From Macrostomum hystrix (taxonomy: Eukaryota; Platyhelminthes; Macrostomidae), in NCBI GenBank assembly GCA_950097015.1, contig CATNEN010000005.1:2533501-2597500 (forward strand): a stretch of DNA of 64,000 bases, given 5' to 3'. The notes beneath the pieces are model-generated. The model saw only the letters and a list, made by a program, of their open reading frames with translations. It searched no databases and was not told the DNA's origin. This document shows, piece after piece, positions 1 to 11,330 of the stretch; position 1 is the first letter of the stretch, and each line of letters opens with the position of its first letter. The translations under genes were made by a program, and so were the position numbers.

Positions 1-165
1 TAACATGTTACAGACCAATCTAACATTTTACAGATCAATCTGTCTAACATGTTACAGACCAATCTAACATTTTACAGATCAATCTGTCTAACATGTTATT
101 CACCAATCTGTCTAACATGTTATTCACCAATCTGTCTAACATGTTACTGAATCTATCTAACACTA
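1..165. repeat. Tandem array at window start (T-box intron)
   Basis: Roughly 20-bp units built from the words TCTGTCTAACATGTTA and CAGACCAATC or TTCACCAATC. The array ends about 35 bp before the T-box splice acceptor, so it is the tail of an intron that begins outside the window. TGTCTAACAT matches nine of ten bases of the TGTCTAACAG word shared by several other arrays here. Short open frames across it are repeat artefacts. Confidence 0.85.
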
Positions 166-198
166 AAAACTGAAACGAAAAATTCTCGAATCCCTCAG

Positions 199-2638
199 GA
201 GAATGTTCCCAGGATTTCGCGTTCGCCTGACCAGCCTCCAACCCGACGCCAGCTACGTCCTGGCTGTGGAAGCTCTCCCAGCTGACGGGGCGCGCTACAA
301 GTTCCAGTCTGGCCGGTGGATCGCTTCAGGCAAAGCCGACCCGCCGCCGCCACGTCGGTTGTACATCCATCCCGACGGTCCGTCAACTGGGCAGCACTGG
401 ATGGACAAGGTGGTCACCTTCTATAAACTGAAGCTCACCAACAATTTGACGGATAAGCAGGGATATGTGAGTGCCTGAGTTGTACTGATTGATATTTGAT
501 AAATAGTGGGATTTAGGGATTGCTAGGATTTAAGGATAGTTTGGATTTAAGGATTGTTGGGATTTAAGGATTGTTGGGATTTAAGGGTAGTTTGGATTTA
601 AGGATTGTTGGGATTTAAGGATTGTTGGGATTTAAGGATTGTTGGGATTTAAGGGTAGTTTGGATTTAAGGGTAGTTTGGATTCAAGGATTGTAGGGATT
701 TAAGGATAGTTTGGATTTAAGGATTGTTGGGATTTAAGGATAGTAGGTATTTTGGGATTGCTGGGATTTAAAGACTGTTGGGATTTAAGGATTGTAGGGA
801 TTTAAGGATTCTTGGGATTTAGGGATTGTAGGGATTTAAGGATTGTTGGGATTTAGGGATTGTAGGGATTTAAGGATTGTTGGGATTTAGGGATTGTAGG
901 GATTTAAGCATTGTTGGGATTTAAGGATAGTTTGGATTCAAGGATTGTAGGGATTTAAGGATTGCTAGTATTTAAGGATTGTAGGGATTTAGGGATTGTA
1001 GGGATTTAGGGATTGTAGGGATTGAAAGATTGTAGGGATTTAGGGATTTTTGAGATCTAGGGATTGCTAGGATTTAGGGATTGTAGGGATTTAAAGACTG
1101 TTGGGATTTAAGGATTGCTGGGATTTAAGGGTTGTTAGGACTTAAGATTATATGGAAGATTATAATGGTTTAAAGGCTACAAAGATTCCAGATTTCCTAT
1201 TCGTTAAAAATCTATAAATCATATTTCTTAAAAAAAATATGATTCTTCGATTGCATAGTTTCTCAAATGATGCATTAACAACCGCAGGCCGTGCTTAACA
1301 GCATGCACAAATATGTGCTCAACTTCTACATTGCTCAAGCTGAACATGTTAGCCAGCTGGCCAATAGTCGATTTCACACCTACCAGTTTACCGAAACAAC
1401 GTTTATCGCCGTCACAGCCTACCAAAATGAAAAGGTTTGTTACGCATTAATTCAATATAGCAGCTAAAGTTAATTTATTTGCTGCTAACAAGGACCACTA
1501 GAAGAAGAAGGATGGGACACTTCGTTTCTTGGAAACATTATAAAAGGCTGTTCCTATGTAGTCAGTGCATTTTCAGTGAAAATCTGCTTTTAATACATTT
1601 TCCAAGAAACTAAGAGCCCCATCCTTCTTCATCTAGTGGTCTTTGGCTGTTACATGTGCATTTACTTAGATAACTAAAGGCAAATAAATTCTTAAACGCA
1701 GATCACAGAGCTGAAGATTAAACACAATCCGTTTGCCAAAGGCTTTCGCGAAGAAGCTGCCTTGATGCGAAAAGATTGCAAACGGTGAGCATTGGCTAAT
1801 TGTGCGCCAATTCAAACTAATTAATTTTGAGGCGGAGGCGGCTTTGATAGCGTGAATGACTGGGGTTAATAGGCAGATCTAGGGATTGATAGCCAGATCT
1901 AGGGGTTGATCGGCAGATCTAGGGGTTGATAGCCAGATCTAGGGGTTGATCGGCAGATCTAGGGGTTGATAGCCAGATCTAGGGGTTGATCGGCAGATCT
2001 AGGGGTTGATAGATAGGTCTAGGGGTTAATGGGCAGATGTAGGGATTGATAGGCAGATCTTGGGGTTAATAGGCAGATGTAGATGGATTGATAGGCAGAT
2101 CTAGGGATTGATAGGCAGATCTAGGGATTGATAGGCAGATCTAGGGGTTGATAGCCAGATCTAGGGGTTGATAGCCAGATCTAGGGGTTGATAGGCAGAT
2201 CTAGGGATTGATTGGCAGATCTAGGGTTTGATAGGCAGATCAAGGGATTGATAGGTAGATCTAGGGGTTGATAGGCAGATCTAGGGTTTGATAGGCAGAT
2301 CAAGGGATTGATAGGTAGATCTAGGGATTGATAGGCAGATCTAGGGGTTGATAGGCAGATCTTGGGGTTAAGAGGCAGATCTAGGGGTTAAGAGGCAGAT
2401 CTAGGGGTTGGTAGGCAGATCTAGGGGTTAATAGGTAGATCTAGGGAAAGACAAGTAGATTAACGAATGTGCTTTTTGCTGTAAATTTTTGCTGCAAGCA
2501 ATCTCTTATTTTCTAAAGAGAAGATTGAAAGCTTTATTTTCAATTTAAATTTTCAGAAGCCGTAAGCTTCAACTGGATGTTTCTACCGTTTCGATTGCTA
2601 TCGGAGACAATAATAACAGTTTGCCATGCGTAAGCACT

Positions 2639-2675
<37 letters not shown>

Positions 2676-5403
2676 CAAGTGTGTGGTCTGCCGAAGATTT
2701 TATCAGCTGTCCACCAAATTCCGCTTGCGGCTCTCTTTCGGAAGCAAATTTTCAGCTAGACAAACGATTCAGTCAGCAACAAGGTTAGTGTTGAATATTC
2801 ACTTTGTTAAGAGGGCTGTTTGCAAAGGTGCACCTTGGACTAGGAAATCGACTACTCTCTTACCGTCTCATCACTCCATTGTCTCATCTCTCCATTGTCT
2901 CATATCTCACCTGTCTCATCTCTCCATTGTCTCATCTCTCCATTGTCTCATATCTCACCTGTCTCATATCTCACATGTCTCATATCTCACATGTCTCATA
3001 TCTCACCTGTCTCATCTCTCACCTGTCTCATCTCTCACCTGTCTCATCTCTCACCTGTCTCATCTCTCACCTGTCTCATCTCTCACCTGTCTCATCTCTC
3101 ACCTGTCTCATCTCTCACCTGTCTCATCTCTCACCTGTCTTATCACTCAACTGTATTATCACTCACCTGTCTTATCTCCCACCTGTCTTATCTCTCACCT
3201 GTCTTATCACTCACCTGTCTTATCACTCACCTGTCTTATCACTCACCTGTCTTATCACTCCACCTGTCATATCTCTCACCTGTCTTATATCTCACCTGTC
3301 TCATCTCTCCCGTGTCTCATCTCTCACCTGTCTCATCTCTCACCTGTCTCATATCTCCCCTGTCTCATCTCTCACCTGTCTTATCTCTCACATGTCTCAT
3401 CTCTCACCTGTCTTATCACTCACCTGTCTTATCACTCCACCTGTCTTATCACTCACCTGTCTTATCTCTCACCTGTCTTATCACTCACCTGTCTTATCAC
3501 TCACCTGTCTTATCACTCACCTGTCTCATCTCTCACCTGTCTCATCTCTCACCTGTCTTATCACTCAACTGTATTATCACTCAACTGTATTATCACTCAC
3601 CTGTCTTATCTCCCACCTGTCTTATCACTCACCTGTCTTATCACTCACCTGTCTTATCACTCACCTGTCTTATCACTCACCTGTCTTATCACTCACCTGT
3701 CTCATCTTACGTTTTATCTTCTACCTGTCCTAATTTGTCTCTCCCATGTCTTTTTAATCGCTACATATGCCACATCTCTCAAATCCCATTTCCATCTGAC
3801 ATCCCACTGCCGTCTTTTGAATTCTCCCATTCTGTGATGCTGAATTTCATCTTGACACCCAAGCCAGGGCTGTAACCCAATCAAAGTAAAAAAAAAACTG
3901 AAGGAGAAAAAAATGCACAAGTTTATTAATTTTCACATTTGTGGCGCCGCCGTGTCTGACGACGAGTTTGTATAGTTCTCAGTTGTCACTAAATTATAGG
4001 GGCCAATTCCAGTGTGTGTTGGCAGAAACTATAGTAGATTTTCTTTGTTAAACCTTGAGCTTAGCCCTGAAAACATACCGACTGACAGTTATATACACAC
4101 ACCACACATCTGTCCAACTTTGGCGCCCCCCATATATGAAAAGACTGTGAAAAGGCCACCAAAAAATATTTTTTTTCGCTCATGGCGCCAGTTAGTCGCG
4201 ACACACAATGCCGTCGCTTCCCCATTTTTCCCTTGAAACCCTTCTCCTAGAAGAACTGCAGCCCTTAATTGTGTGCGTGCTATAGTGGAAAAACAGTTAG
4301 GGTTATAAATCCCACCATTGACTGACTCGTAATGCCTCGTTGCTTATAAGTTAAGAGGACTATCTAATCTATAACACGAATTTTTATATTCGAATATTAT
4401 AGTTGCTAGGGCGTTTTGATGATACACTTCGCAATATTCCATTCATTTCTAATTTATACAGTACTCGTAGATGAGGATTGTTTAAGGCATCAATGAACGG
4501 CGGCATAATCGCACCCATAAATTATCTAGAATTGTTGTTTAACTGATTTTAAGCGCGTCTTGACTATATTCTCTTTCGACACAGTCAAGTCAAGTGGAGT
4601 TTCGACAGGTGTGGCTTTGTTTGCAAGAATAAACAGCCATGCAACGACCTTATCTAGCGGATAAGTTTTGGGATTGAAAAATAGATTCTTTTGGTATGAT
4701 AATAAAGGACGTGGCAGTTTTTTTACGGAAACCACATTTTCAACATCCCATAAAATGCTTCGATCTAGACGAACTGCTAGGCATGAATATGAAGCTGTTA
4801 GATACGAAAATGAAGCTGTTAGACACGAATCAGATGCTGTTAGACACGAAAAAGAAGCTGTTAGACACGAATCAGAAGCTGTTAGACACGAATATGAAGC
4901 TGTTAGACACGAAAAAGAAGCTGTTAGACACGAATATGAAGCTGTTAGACACAAATCAGAAGCTGTTAGACACGAATATGAAGCTGTTAGACATGAATAA
5001 TAAGCTGTTAGACATGAATCAGAAGCTGTTAGACACGAATATGAAGCTGTTAGACACGAATCAGAAGCTGTTAGACACGAATATGAAGCTGTTAGACACG
5101 AATATGAAGCTGTTAGACACGATGCTTAAACTGACAAAAATATTTAAACTGTTCGACAAGCAATCCTAACTAACTAACCAAAAAACTTTTGCAGTCTCAT
5201 CCGAACCCGTGCTGAAACGTTCTCGACAACCAACTCTGTCCGAGTACTTCGAGCAGGCAGCAGCAGCAGCAGCAGCGGCGGCGGCATCATATCACTATAT
5301 GCCGTCTAATTTCCAGGAAACGGCAGATAGCTCTACCCTAACCAAATCAGCAGCTGTGGCAGTCTATTTAAATAGTATGCATCTGATGCTAATGTCGGCT
5401 TAT

Positions 5404-5450
<47 letters not shown>

Positions 5451-5511
5451 GCTACCAGTAAGGCAGCCGAAGCGAATGGGTTTCCTAATTGATGAGATCA
5501 TGTCTAGCTGA
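199..5511 (+). CDS. T-box transcription factor, 5'-partial, five exons visible
   Basis: Exons 199-466, 1288-1434, 1702-1784, 2557-2783 and 5195-5511 join in phase with GT-AG borders. They encode most of a T-box DNA-binding domain: it enters at RMFPGFRVRL, continues through GRWIASGKADP, LYIHPDGPSTGQHWMDKVV and KLKLTNNLTDKQGY, then NSMHKY, FIAVTAYQNEK and NPFAKGFRE. T-box proteins are nuclear regulators that bind TCACACCT-type sites. GKADP and KVVTFYKLKLTNN look most like the Tbx2/3 group, but subfamily assignment needs a tree. The segment after NSMHKY reads VLNFYIAQAEH, where family members normally have QPR followed by an H-hydrophobic motif, so this strand is divergent. After the domain come a poly-Ser run (exon 4), poly-Ala and poly-Gln runs (exon 5) and the end IDEIMSS. 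The start and N-terminal region lie upstream of the window. Each intron carries its own tandem array. Confidence 0.92.
505..1150. repeat. 17-bp array in T-box intron
   Basis: About 37 degenerate units of the type GGATTTAAGGATTGTTG fill nearly all of the intron between exons 199-466 and 1288-1434. Variants alternate GTTGGGATTT, GTAGGGATTT and GTTTGGATTT. No coding potential is visible. Confidence 0.9.
1489..1645. mobile_element. Short fold-back MITE
   Basis: The left arm begins AAGGACCACTAGAAGAAGAA and continues through GGATGGGACAC and TTTCTTGGAAA. The right arm is its imperfect reverse complement (CCAAGAAACTAAGAGCCCCA, then CCTTCTTC and CTAGTGGTCTTT). The element is therefore a hairpin with a short centre, sitting in a T-box intron. 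The same arms flank the larger element at 45250-46190, so it is dispersed. No transposase is present and no clear target-site duplication could be read. Confidence 0.75.
1865..2455. repeat. 20-bp array in T-box intron
   Basis: About 29 units of GATCTAGGGGTTGATAGGCA with alternating variants (GATCGGCA, GATAGCCA, GGGATTGA). It occupies most of the intron between exons 1702-1784 and 2557-2783 and contains many BglII-like AGATCT words because of the unit itself. Confidence 0.92.
2868..3705. repeat. 16-bp array in T-box intron
   Basis: Units of ACCTGTCTCATCTCTC, drifting to ACCTGTCTTATCACTC in the right half. All three forward frames are open because the unit has no stop codon in any phase, which explains the long apparent ORFs. 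Start of the array lies about 85 bp downstream of the exon ending at 2783. Confidence 0.92.
3706..4780. other. Unique intronic sequence of the T-box gene
   Basis: Non-repetitive stretch inside the last T-box intron. It contains GTGGCGCCGCCGTG and two further GGCGCC words near 4115 and 4185, but I see no exon with good borders, no tRNA and no transposon ends. Confidence 0.5.
4786..5122. repeat. 21-bp array next to last T-box exon
   Basis: About 16 units made of GCTGTTAGACACGAA followed by TATGAA, TCAGAA or AAAGAA. The period is a multiple of three, so frames stay open, but the array ends 70 bp before the splice acceptor at 5194 and is intronic. It carries the CTGTTAGACA word seen in four other arrays. 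Confidence 0.92.
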
Positions 5512-5638
5512 ATAAAAAAAACTATTAACCTTTAAATTATGTATCCATGTGCGATCAATTTGTTGTCTGTCTTTCTAAAATTAGCTCCCTCTAGTATAAA
5601 GTCTTTGCTGACCAATAATTAGAAAGACATTAAATAAA
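5511..5638 (+). terminator. T-box polyadenylation signals
   Basis: AATAAA overlaps the stop codon at 5511-5516 and a second AATAAA lies at 5633-5638. The second is better spaced for a normal 3' UTR. Confidence 0.5.
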
Positions 5639-5639
5639 A

Positions 5640-6790
5640 AATTCGGTTTGGACAATTTTAATCAACCACTTTTATTACAAGTAAAAATTAATGCAACTAT
5701 TGTATTTTAAGAGTCAATTGTGGAAAGAATTCGGCTTTTGAAATTTTCATTTATCGCAATTTAGAAATGTTGTTAATATAGTTATTGTTATTGTTGGTAA
5801 AATATGGCAGAAGCTATTAGAAAATCATTTTAGAAGTCTCCATTATTAAATTACCATTAAATTTACTCATCTAAAATAAAAGGCTGAGATTGTGAGTCAA
5901 TTTATAAGTAAGGAAAACGTTAATTGTACATATTTATATATAGTTTTTTCTTAGCCTTGATGGTGATGTGATCAGTTTATTTCTAAAAACAAATTCCGAT
6001 TTGTAGTTTTGTGTAATTATTTTTCATTATCTTGTTGCGAGAACTTGAAAGTACTTATCCATTAATTTTAAACATATACACTTGTTTAAATGAATGACAG
6101 GAACAATATATCGACATCTTCATTGACGCCAAATACGTCGAAGAGAGTTAATCTTATCGTAAAAAATTATATTTAACTTTTTATTACTTTTAAATATCGT
6201 CCAGTTTACGAGCGCGCGCTGACAATTTTGAATTCGCATTTAGGATACTCAGTATTTTTAATTTCAGAATTAGTCAGCGATGCCAGGATCAGAAAAAATA
6301 TGGTCTAGGATCTTATTTGACAAGCGTATTATTTACAATTGGGTTTTTTTCAAATATTCAAGACAGTAATTGCTTTGAAAGCTATTATAGGACTTTATAT
6401 TTATTTCAGTGATAGTGGAAATTTATATTTATCGACTCAAAGAGTTGATTGTTAGGATTTTCTGGCCCTTAAAATTTGACGTAACATTTTAATTATTTGG
6501 AATTTGGCTACTTCGATGATTTAAGAAACTGCAACATACACTTTAAAACTCGACTTTAAAACTTTAAAGGGTCGGAAAGGGGCTTAAAATTTCGCAAATA
6601 TTTTTATTAGCATCTTAGCATTTTTTACAAAATTGTTTTTTCTTCTACAGACTACTTAAAATAGTAGAAAACGAATGCTTATATGTTTCTGGATAGGTGT
6701 GTGGGTTGGTTGGTGACTGATATTAAAAACAATTATTGGTGAGAGAATCTAATGATTGGGATAGAGAATTCTGTGGGTTGGGATAGAGAA
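5640..6790. other. AT-rich intergenic sequence
   Basis: Unique AT-rich sequence downstream of the T-box gene. Only short frames occur on either strand, and no RNA gene, transposon end or array is recognisable. Confidence 0.6.
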
Positions 6791-6814
6791 TCTTGTGGGT
6801 TCGGACAGAAAGTC

Positions 6815-7495
6815 AATGAATGAGATTCTCAATGGGTGAGATTCTTAATGGGTGAGATTCTAAATTGGGTGAGATTCTCGATGGGTGAGATTCTAAATGG
6901 GTGAGATTTTAAATGGATGAGATTCTCGATGGGTGAGATTTTAAATGGGTGAGATTCTAAATGGGTGAGATTCTAAATGGGTGCGATTCTAAATGGGTGA
7001 GATTCTAAATGGGTGAGATTCTAAATGGGTGCGATTCTAAATGGGTGAGATTCTCGATGGGTGAGATTCTAAATGGGTGCGATTCTAAATGGGTGAGATT
7101 CTAAATGGGTGCGATTCTAAATGGGTGCGATTCTAAATGGGTGAGATTCTAAATGGGTGAGATTCTAAATGGGTGCGATTCTAAATGGGTGAGATTCTAA
7201 ATGGGTGAGATTCTAAATGGGTGCGATTCTAAATGGGTGAGATTCTAAATGTGTGCGATTCTAAATGGGTGAGATTCTAAATGGGTGCGATTCTAAATGG
7301 GTGCGATTCTAAATGGGTGAGATTCTAAATGGGTGAGATTCTAAATGGGTGAGATTCTAAATGGGTGAGATTCTAAATGGGTGAGATTCTAAATGGGTGA
7401 GATTCTAAATGGGTGAGATTCTAAATGGGTGCGATTCTAAATGGATGAGATTCCTAATGAATGAGATTATCAATGGGTGAGATTCTCTGAATGTT
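6815..7495. repeat. 16-bp array
   Basis: About 42 units of GATTCTAAATGGGTGA, with GCGATTCTAAATGGGT and GATTCTCGATGGGTGA variants. The left edge (from about 6740) decays into longer related units such as GATAGAGAATC. Confidence 0.92.
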
Positions 7496-8097
7496 AATGT
7501 TAATGTTAATGTTACTCGTAATTTCTTGGTTTGCGGAGGAGTTAAAGCCGGTAAAATTTTTCTAAGGGGTAATAAATAAAGAATTGTGAGATTAAAATCC
7601 TTATCTCGTTGACATCGAAAGCGATTAGGTGAAATCGCTAGCCATAATTTTATTAAAAGAAGGTGTCGTTTCACATAATCCACAAATCCAGAAAATTAGT
7701 TTTTTTCTCCCACCATTGCCGGTCTATACTTATTACGCCTACAAATTTTATTTCGATTTGTGGATAGATCCACTTTGAAATCTCTTTTCTGACCAAGATA
7801 AATGTATTACTCGTAGATCTCTTAAGAGGCATAAGGTGCCCTCTTGTGGCGTTAAAGAAGTTAAACGACTTTCCATGAATACTTTATAAGCCAAAATTAT
7901 TCTGCAACTGCTAATAAATAACTGTTACATAACAGTTTCTCCTATTATATAGGAGTGCAACCTGTTAGATAGTAGAGTTACCTGTTGCAGTTTCACCAAT
8001 CACTACAATCGAAAAGAAAAAATGTTTGCCCAGCTGAAAATCTCGTCTTGCCCGATTTTTCTACTGTGAGTCTGCGGCGCGGATTCAGCATGAGTTT
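7496..8097. other. Unique intergenic sequence
   Basis: No supported gene. A small TTAATG repeat occurs at 7493-7512. Near 7955-7985 there is a single degenerate ACCTGTTAGATAG word resembling the shared array core. A frame at 7985 runs into the following array and is not convincing as coding. Confidence 0.5.
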
Positions 8098-8727
8098 GCA
8101 CTTTAAAAACCTCTCACCCCAGTGTCTCATCCTCCCTGCCTTCCTCTCACCCCAGTGTCTCATCCTCCCTCCCTTCCTCTCACCCCAGTGTCTCATCCTC
8201 CCTGCCTCTCACCCCAGTGTCTCATCCTCCCTGCCTCTCACCCCAGTGTCTCATCCTCCCTCCCTTCCTCTCACCCCAGTGTCTCATCCTCCCTGCCTCT
8301 CACCCCAGTGTCTCATCCTCCCTGCCTCTCACCCCAGTGTCTCATCCTCCCTGCCTCTCACCCCAGTGTCTCATCCTCCCTGCCTCTCACCCCAGTGTCT
8401 CATCCTCCCTCCCTCCCTCTCACCCCAGTGTCTCATCCTCCCTCCCTCCCTCTCACCCCAGTGTCTCATCCTCCCTCCCTCCCTCTCACCCCAGTGTCTC
8501 ATCCTCCCTCCCTCCCTCTCACCCCAGTGTCTCATCCTCCCTCCCTCTCACCCCAGTGTCTCATCCTCCCTCCCTCCCTCTCACCCCAGTGTCTCATCCT
8601 CCCTCCCTCCCTCTCACCCCAGTGTCTCATCCTCCCTCCCTCCCTCTCACCCCAGTGTCTCATTTTCACTCTCATTTTCTCTCACTGGCAGTTGTTAGTA
8701 ACACTTAGAGGACACTTTTAAAGTGCA
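8098..8727. repeat. 28/32-bp array bounded by a 12-bp inverted repeat
   Basis: About 19 units containing CACCCCAGTGTCTCATCCTC followed by a C/T-rich spacer of variable length (CCTGCCTCT or CCTCCCTCCCTCT). TGCACTTTAAAA stands at 8098-8109 just left of the array and its exact complement TTTTAAAGTGCA at 8716-8727 just right of it. Open frames here are repeat artefacts. Confidence 0.85.
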
Positions 8728-9300
8728 GGCCCGCTGGTCACGCCAACCTGGCGTGATTCCTAAGCCAGCTAAGTGCATGAATGACAGGTGCAGAGAAACT
8801 TAAAAAAGAAGCTTTTGTTGGAATATTTATTTATAAATTCAGAAAGCCTGCCTAATTATTTTTATTAAAAAATAGAAATGCAGATTTTGCTGCACAGAAT
8901 CGGGCCACATTATATCTCGAATTGATTGAACCCTGTCAGATTGTGGAGAAAGATATTTTTGTTTTAAAGCTGGCAGCTATTTTGCTGAATTTATAAGAGC
9001 TTTTTCTGTCCACAAAATACTATTTCCCTTTTCGACATTTGTTGTTCGAATTAGAAGACTGTATTTCCTTGTCGTTGTCTCGCAGTTGTTCATAATTTGC
9101 TGTCAGATTTTTTGTTATAAAAATTAAAACATCTGTTGTTTTAATGTATGTTTTTTGCATTATTAAATCCGTTAAACTATAGAAACAGGTGCATTTGATG
9201 CAAGTTAAACGGTAGAAAATTAATAGGTTCTCAGAAACAAATTGCAGGGCTGTCATTAAAAAACTACATTTCAGAGAGCCCGCTGTGAAAGTAGTGGATG
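8728..9300. other. Unique AT-rich intergenic sequence
   Basis: Nothing recognisable: no exon with plausible borders, no array, no transposon ends. Confidence 0.5.
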
Positions 9301-9301
9301 A

Positions 9302-10560
9302 GCTTAAAAGGCAGTGGGACTAGAGACAGTGGGACTAGAGACAGTGGGACTAGAGACAGTGGGACTAGAGACAGTGGGACTAGAGACAGTGGGACTAGAG
9401 ACAGTGGGACTAGAGACAGTGGGACTAGAGACAGTGGGACTAGAGACAGTGGGACTAGAGACAGTGAGACTAGAGACAGAGGGACTAGAGACAGTTAGAT
9501 TAGAGACAGTGGGACTAGAGACAGCTAGATTAGAGACAGTGGGACTAGAGACAGCTAGATTAGAGACAGTGGGACTAGAGACAGCTAGATTAGAGACAGT
9601 GGGACTAGAGACAGTGAGATTAGAGACAGTGGGACTAGAGACAGTGAGACTAGAGACAGTGAGACTAGAGACAGTGGGATTAGAGACAGTGGGACTAGAG
9701 ACAGTGAGACTAGAGACAGTGGGATTAGAGACAGTGAGATTAGAGACAGTGGGACTAGAGACAGTGAGATTAGAGACAGTGGGACTAGAGACAGTGGGAC
9801 TAGATACAGTGAGATTAGAGACAGTGGGACTAGAGACAGTGGGACTAGAGACAGTGGGACTAGAGACAGTGAGACTAGAGACAGTGGGACTAGAGACAGT
9901 GGGACTAGAGACAGTGAGACTAGAGACAGTGGGATTAGAGACAGTGAGATTAGAGACAGTGGGACTAGAGACAGTGAGATTAGAGACAGTGGGACTAGAG
10001 ACAGTGGGACTAGAGGCAGTGAGACTAGAGACAGTGGGACTAGAGACAGTGGGACTAGAGACAGTGAGACTAGAGACAGTGAGACTAGAGACAGTGGGAC
10101 TAGATACAGTGAGATTAGAGACAGTGGGACTAGAGACAGTGGGACTAGAGACAGTGGGACTAGAGACAGTGAGACTAGAGACAGTGGGACTAGAGACAGT
10201 GGGACTAGAGACAGTGTGGGACTAGAGACAGTCGGACTAGAAACAGCTAGATTTGAGACAGTGGGACTAGAGACAGCTAGATTAGAGACAGTGGGACTAG
10301 AGACAGTGGGACTAGAGACAGCTAGATTAGAGACAGTGGGACTAGAGACAGCTAGATTAGAGACAGTGGGACTAGAGACAGCTAGATTAGAGACAGTGGG
10401 ACTAGAGACAGCTAGATTAGAGACAGTGGGACTAGAGAGCTAGATTAGAGACAGTGGGACTAGAGACAGTTAGATTAGAGACAGTGGGACTAGAGACAGC
10501 TAGATTAGAGACAGTGGGACTAGAGAGCTAGATTAGAGACAGTGGGACTAGAGACAGTGG
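9302..10560. repeat. 15-bp array
   Basis: About 83 units of GGGACTAGAGACAGT with interspersed GAGACTAGAGACAGT and CTAGATTAGAGACAG variants. The period is divisible by three, so one frame reads as a GLETV pentapeptide repeat over 300 codons, but it has no plausible start, border or downstream domain. The left third is the most uniform; the right end alternates two variants as a 30-bp unit. Confidence 0.95.
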
Positions 10561-11040
10561 GCTGAGAGAGAAGATGAAAACACAGGAAACATAAACTAGG
10601 ATTCGGTTTTCCCAATCTATGCGCGTCGGGTTGGAATGCAATTATAGAATGCAGTCAACTATTCACGACACAGTCAAGTTGCATTGTTTGCGATTGGTGT
10701 GACAGTCCGAGAATATTGACACATCCCAACTGCTCATAATAATTCATGGATCACTGAGTAACAGCCAAAGAGAGACCAGTTGAGTTGGCCGTTCTCAAGT
10801 CAGATTGTGTGCCGATTGGTCGTCTAAATTTAGCCACTGGTGGGCACAATAATCCCTTGGCTTTGGGTTAGGATGCTCTTCGGTGCGATAATAAGTTGCA
10901 TATTTCGTTGTCGGATCGCATCTATCCGAAGATGGAACTAAACAATTCGTTGACTAAAAATAGAACTTCCTTAATTTCGCTCATATTTTATAGCCGCGTT
11001 GTCAATAGAATAGTGGAAAGATAACTTATATACATGAGAT
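10561..11040. other. Unique intergenic sequence
   Basis: No gene supported. CGACACAGTCAAGT near 10667 also occurs near 4577 in the T-box intron, which suggests a dispersed fragment. Confidence 0.4.
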
Positions 11041-11044
11041 TGTT

Positions 11045-11330
11045 TGTTTGTGTCTAACATTTGCCTTGCTGAATGCGTAACGGGTGTCATATTCAGTGTC
11101 TAACAGGTGGCTCATTTATTGTCTAACTATAACAGGTGTCTCATTCAGTGTCTAACAGGTGTCTCATTCAGTGTCTAACAGGTGTCTAATTCAGTGTCTA
11201 ACGGGTGTCTCATTCAGTGTCTAACAGGTGTCTCAATTAGGGTCTGACAGGTGTCATATTCAGTGTCTAACGGGTTTCTCATTCATTGTCTAACGGGTTT
11301 CTCATTCAGTGTCTAACAGGTGTCTCATTC
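11045..11330. repeat. 23-bp array with the TGTCTAACAGGT word
   Basis: About 12 units of TGTCTAACAGGTGTCTCATT plus CAG. It joins two words found separately elsewhere: TGTCTAACAGG (arrays at 23.8, 27.7 and 33 kb) and GTCTCAT (arrays at 2.9 and 8.1 kb). It abuts the next array directly. Confidence 0.9.

Noticed and set aside
7985-8721. Proline/serine-rich protein of about 237 residues
   Set aside because: Its first 40 codons are unsupported by a clear start or splice site, and the rest is the CACCCCAGTGTCTCATCC array.
9314-10443. GLETV pentapeptide repeat protein
   Set aside because: The 15-bp period keeps one frame open, but there is no signal, no flanking exon and no codon-level conservation; variants change bases freely.
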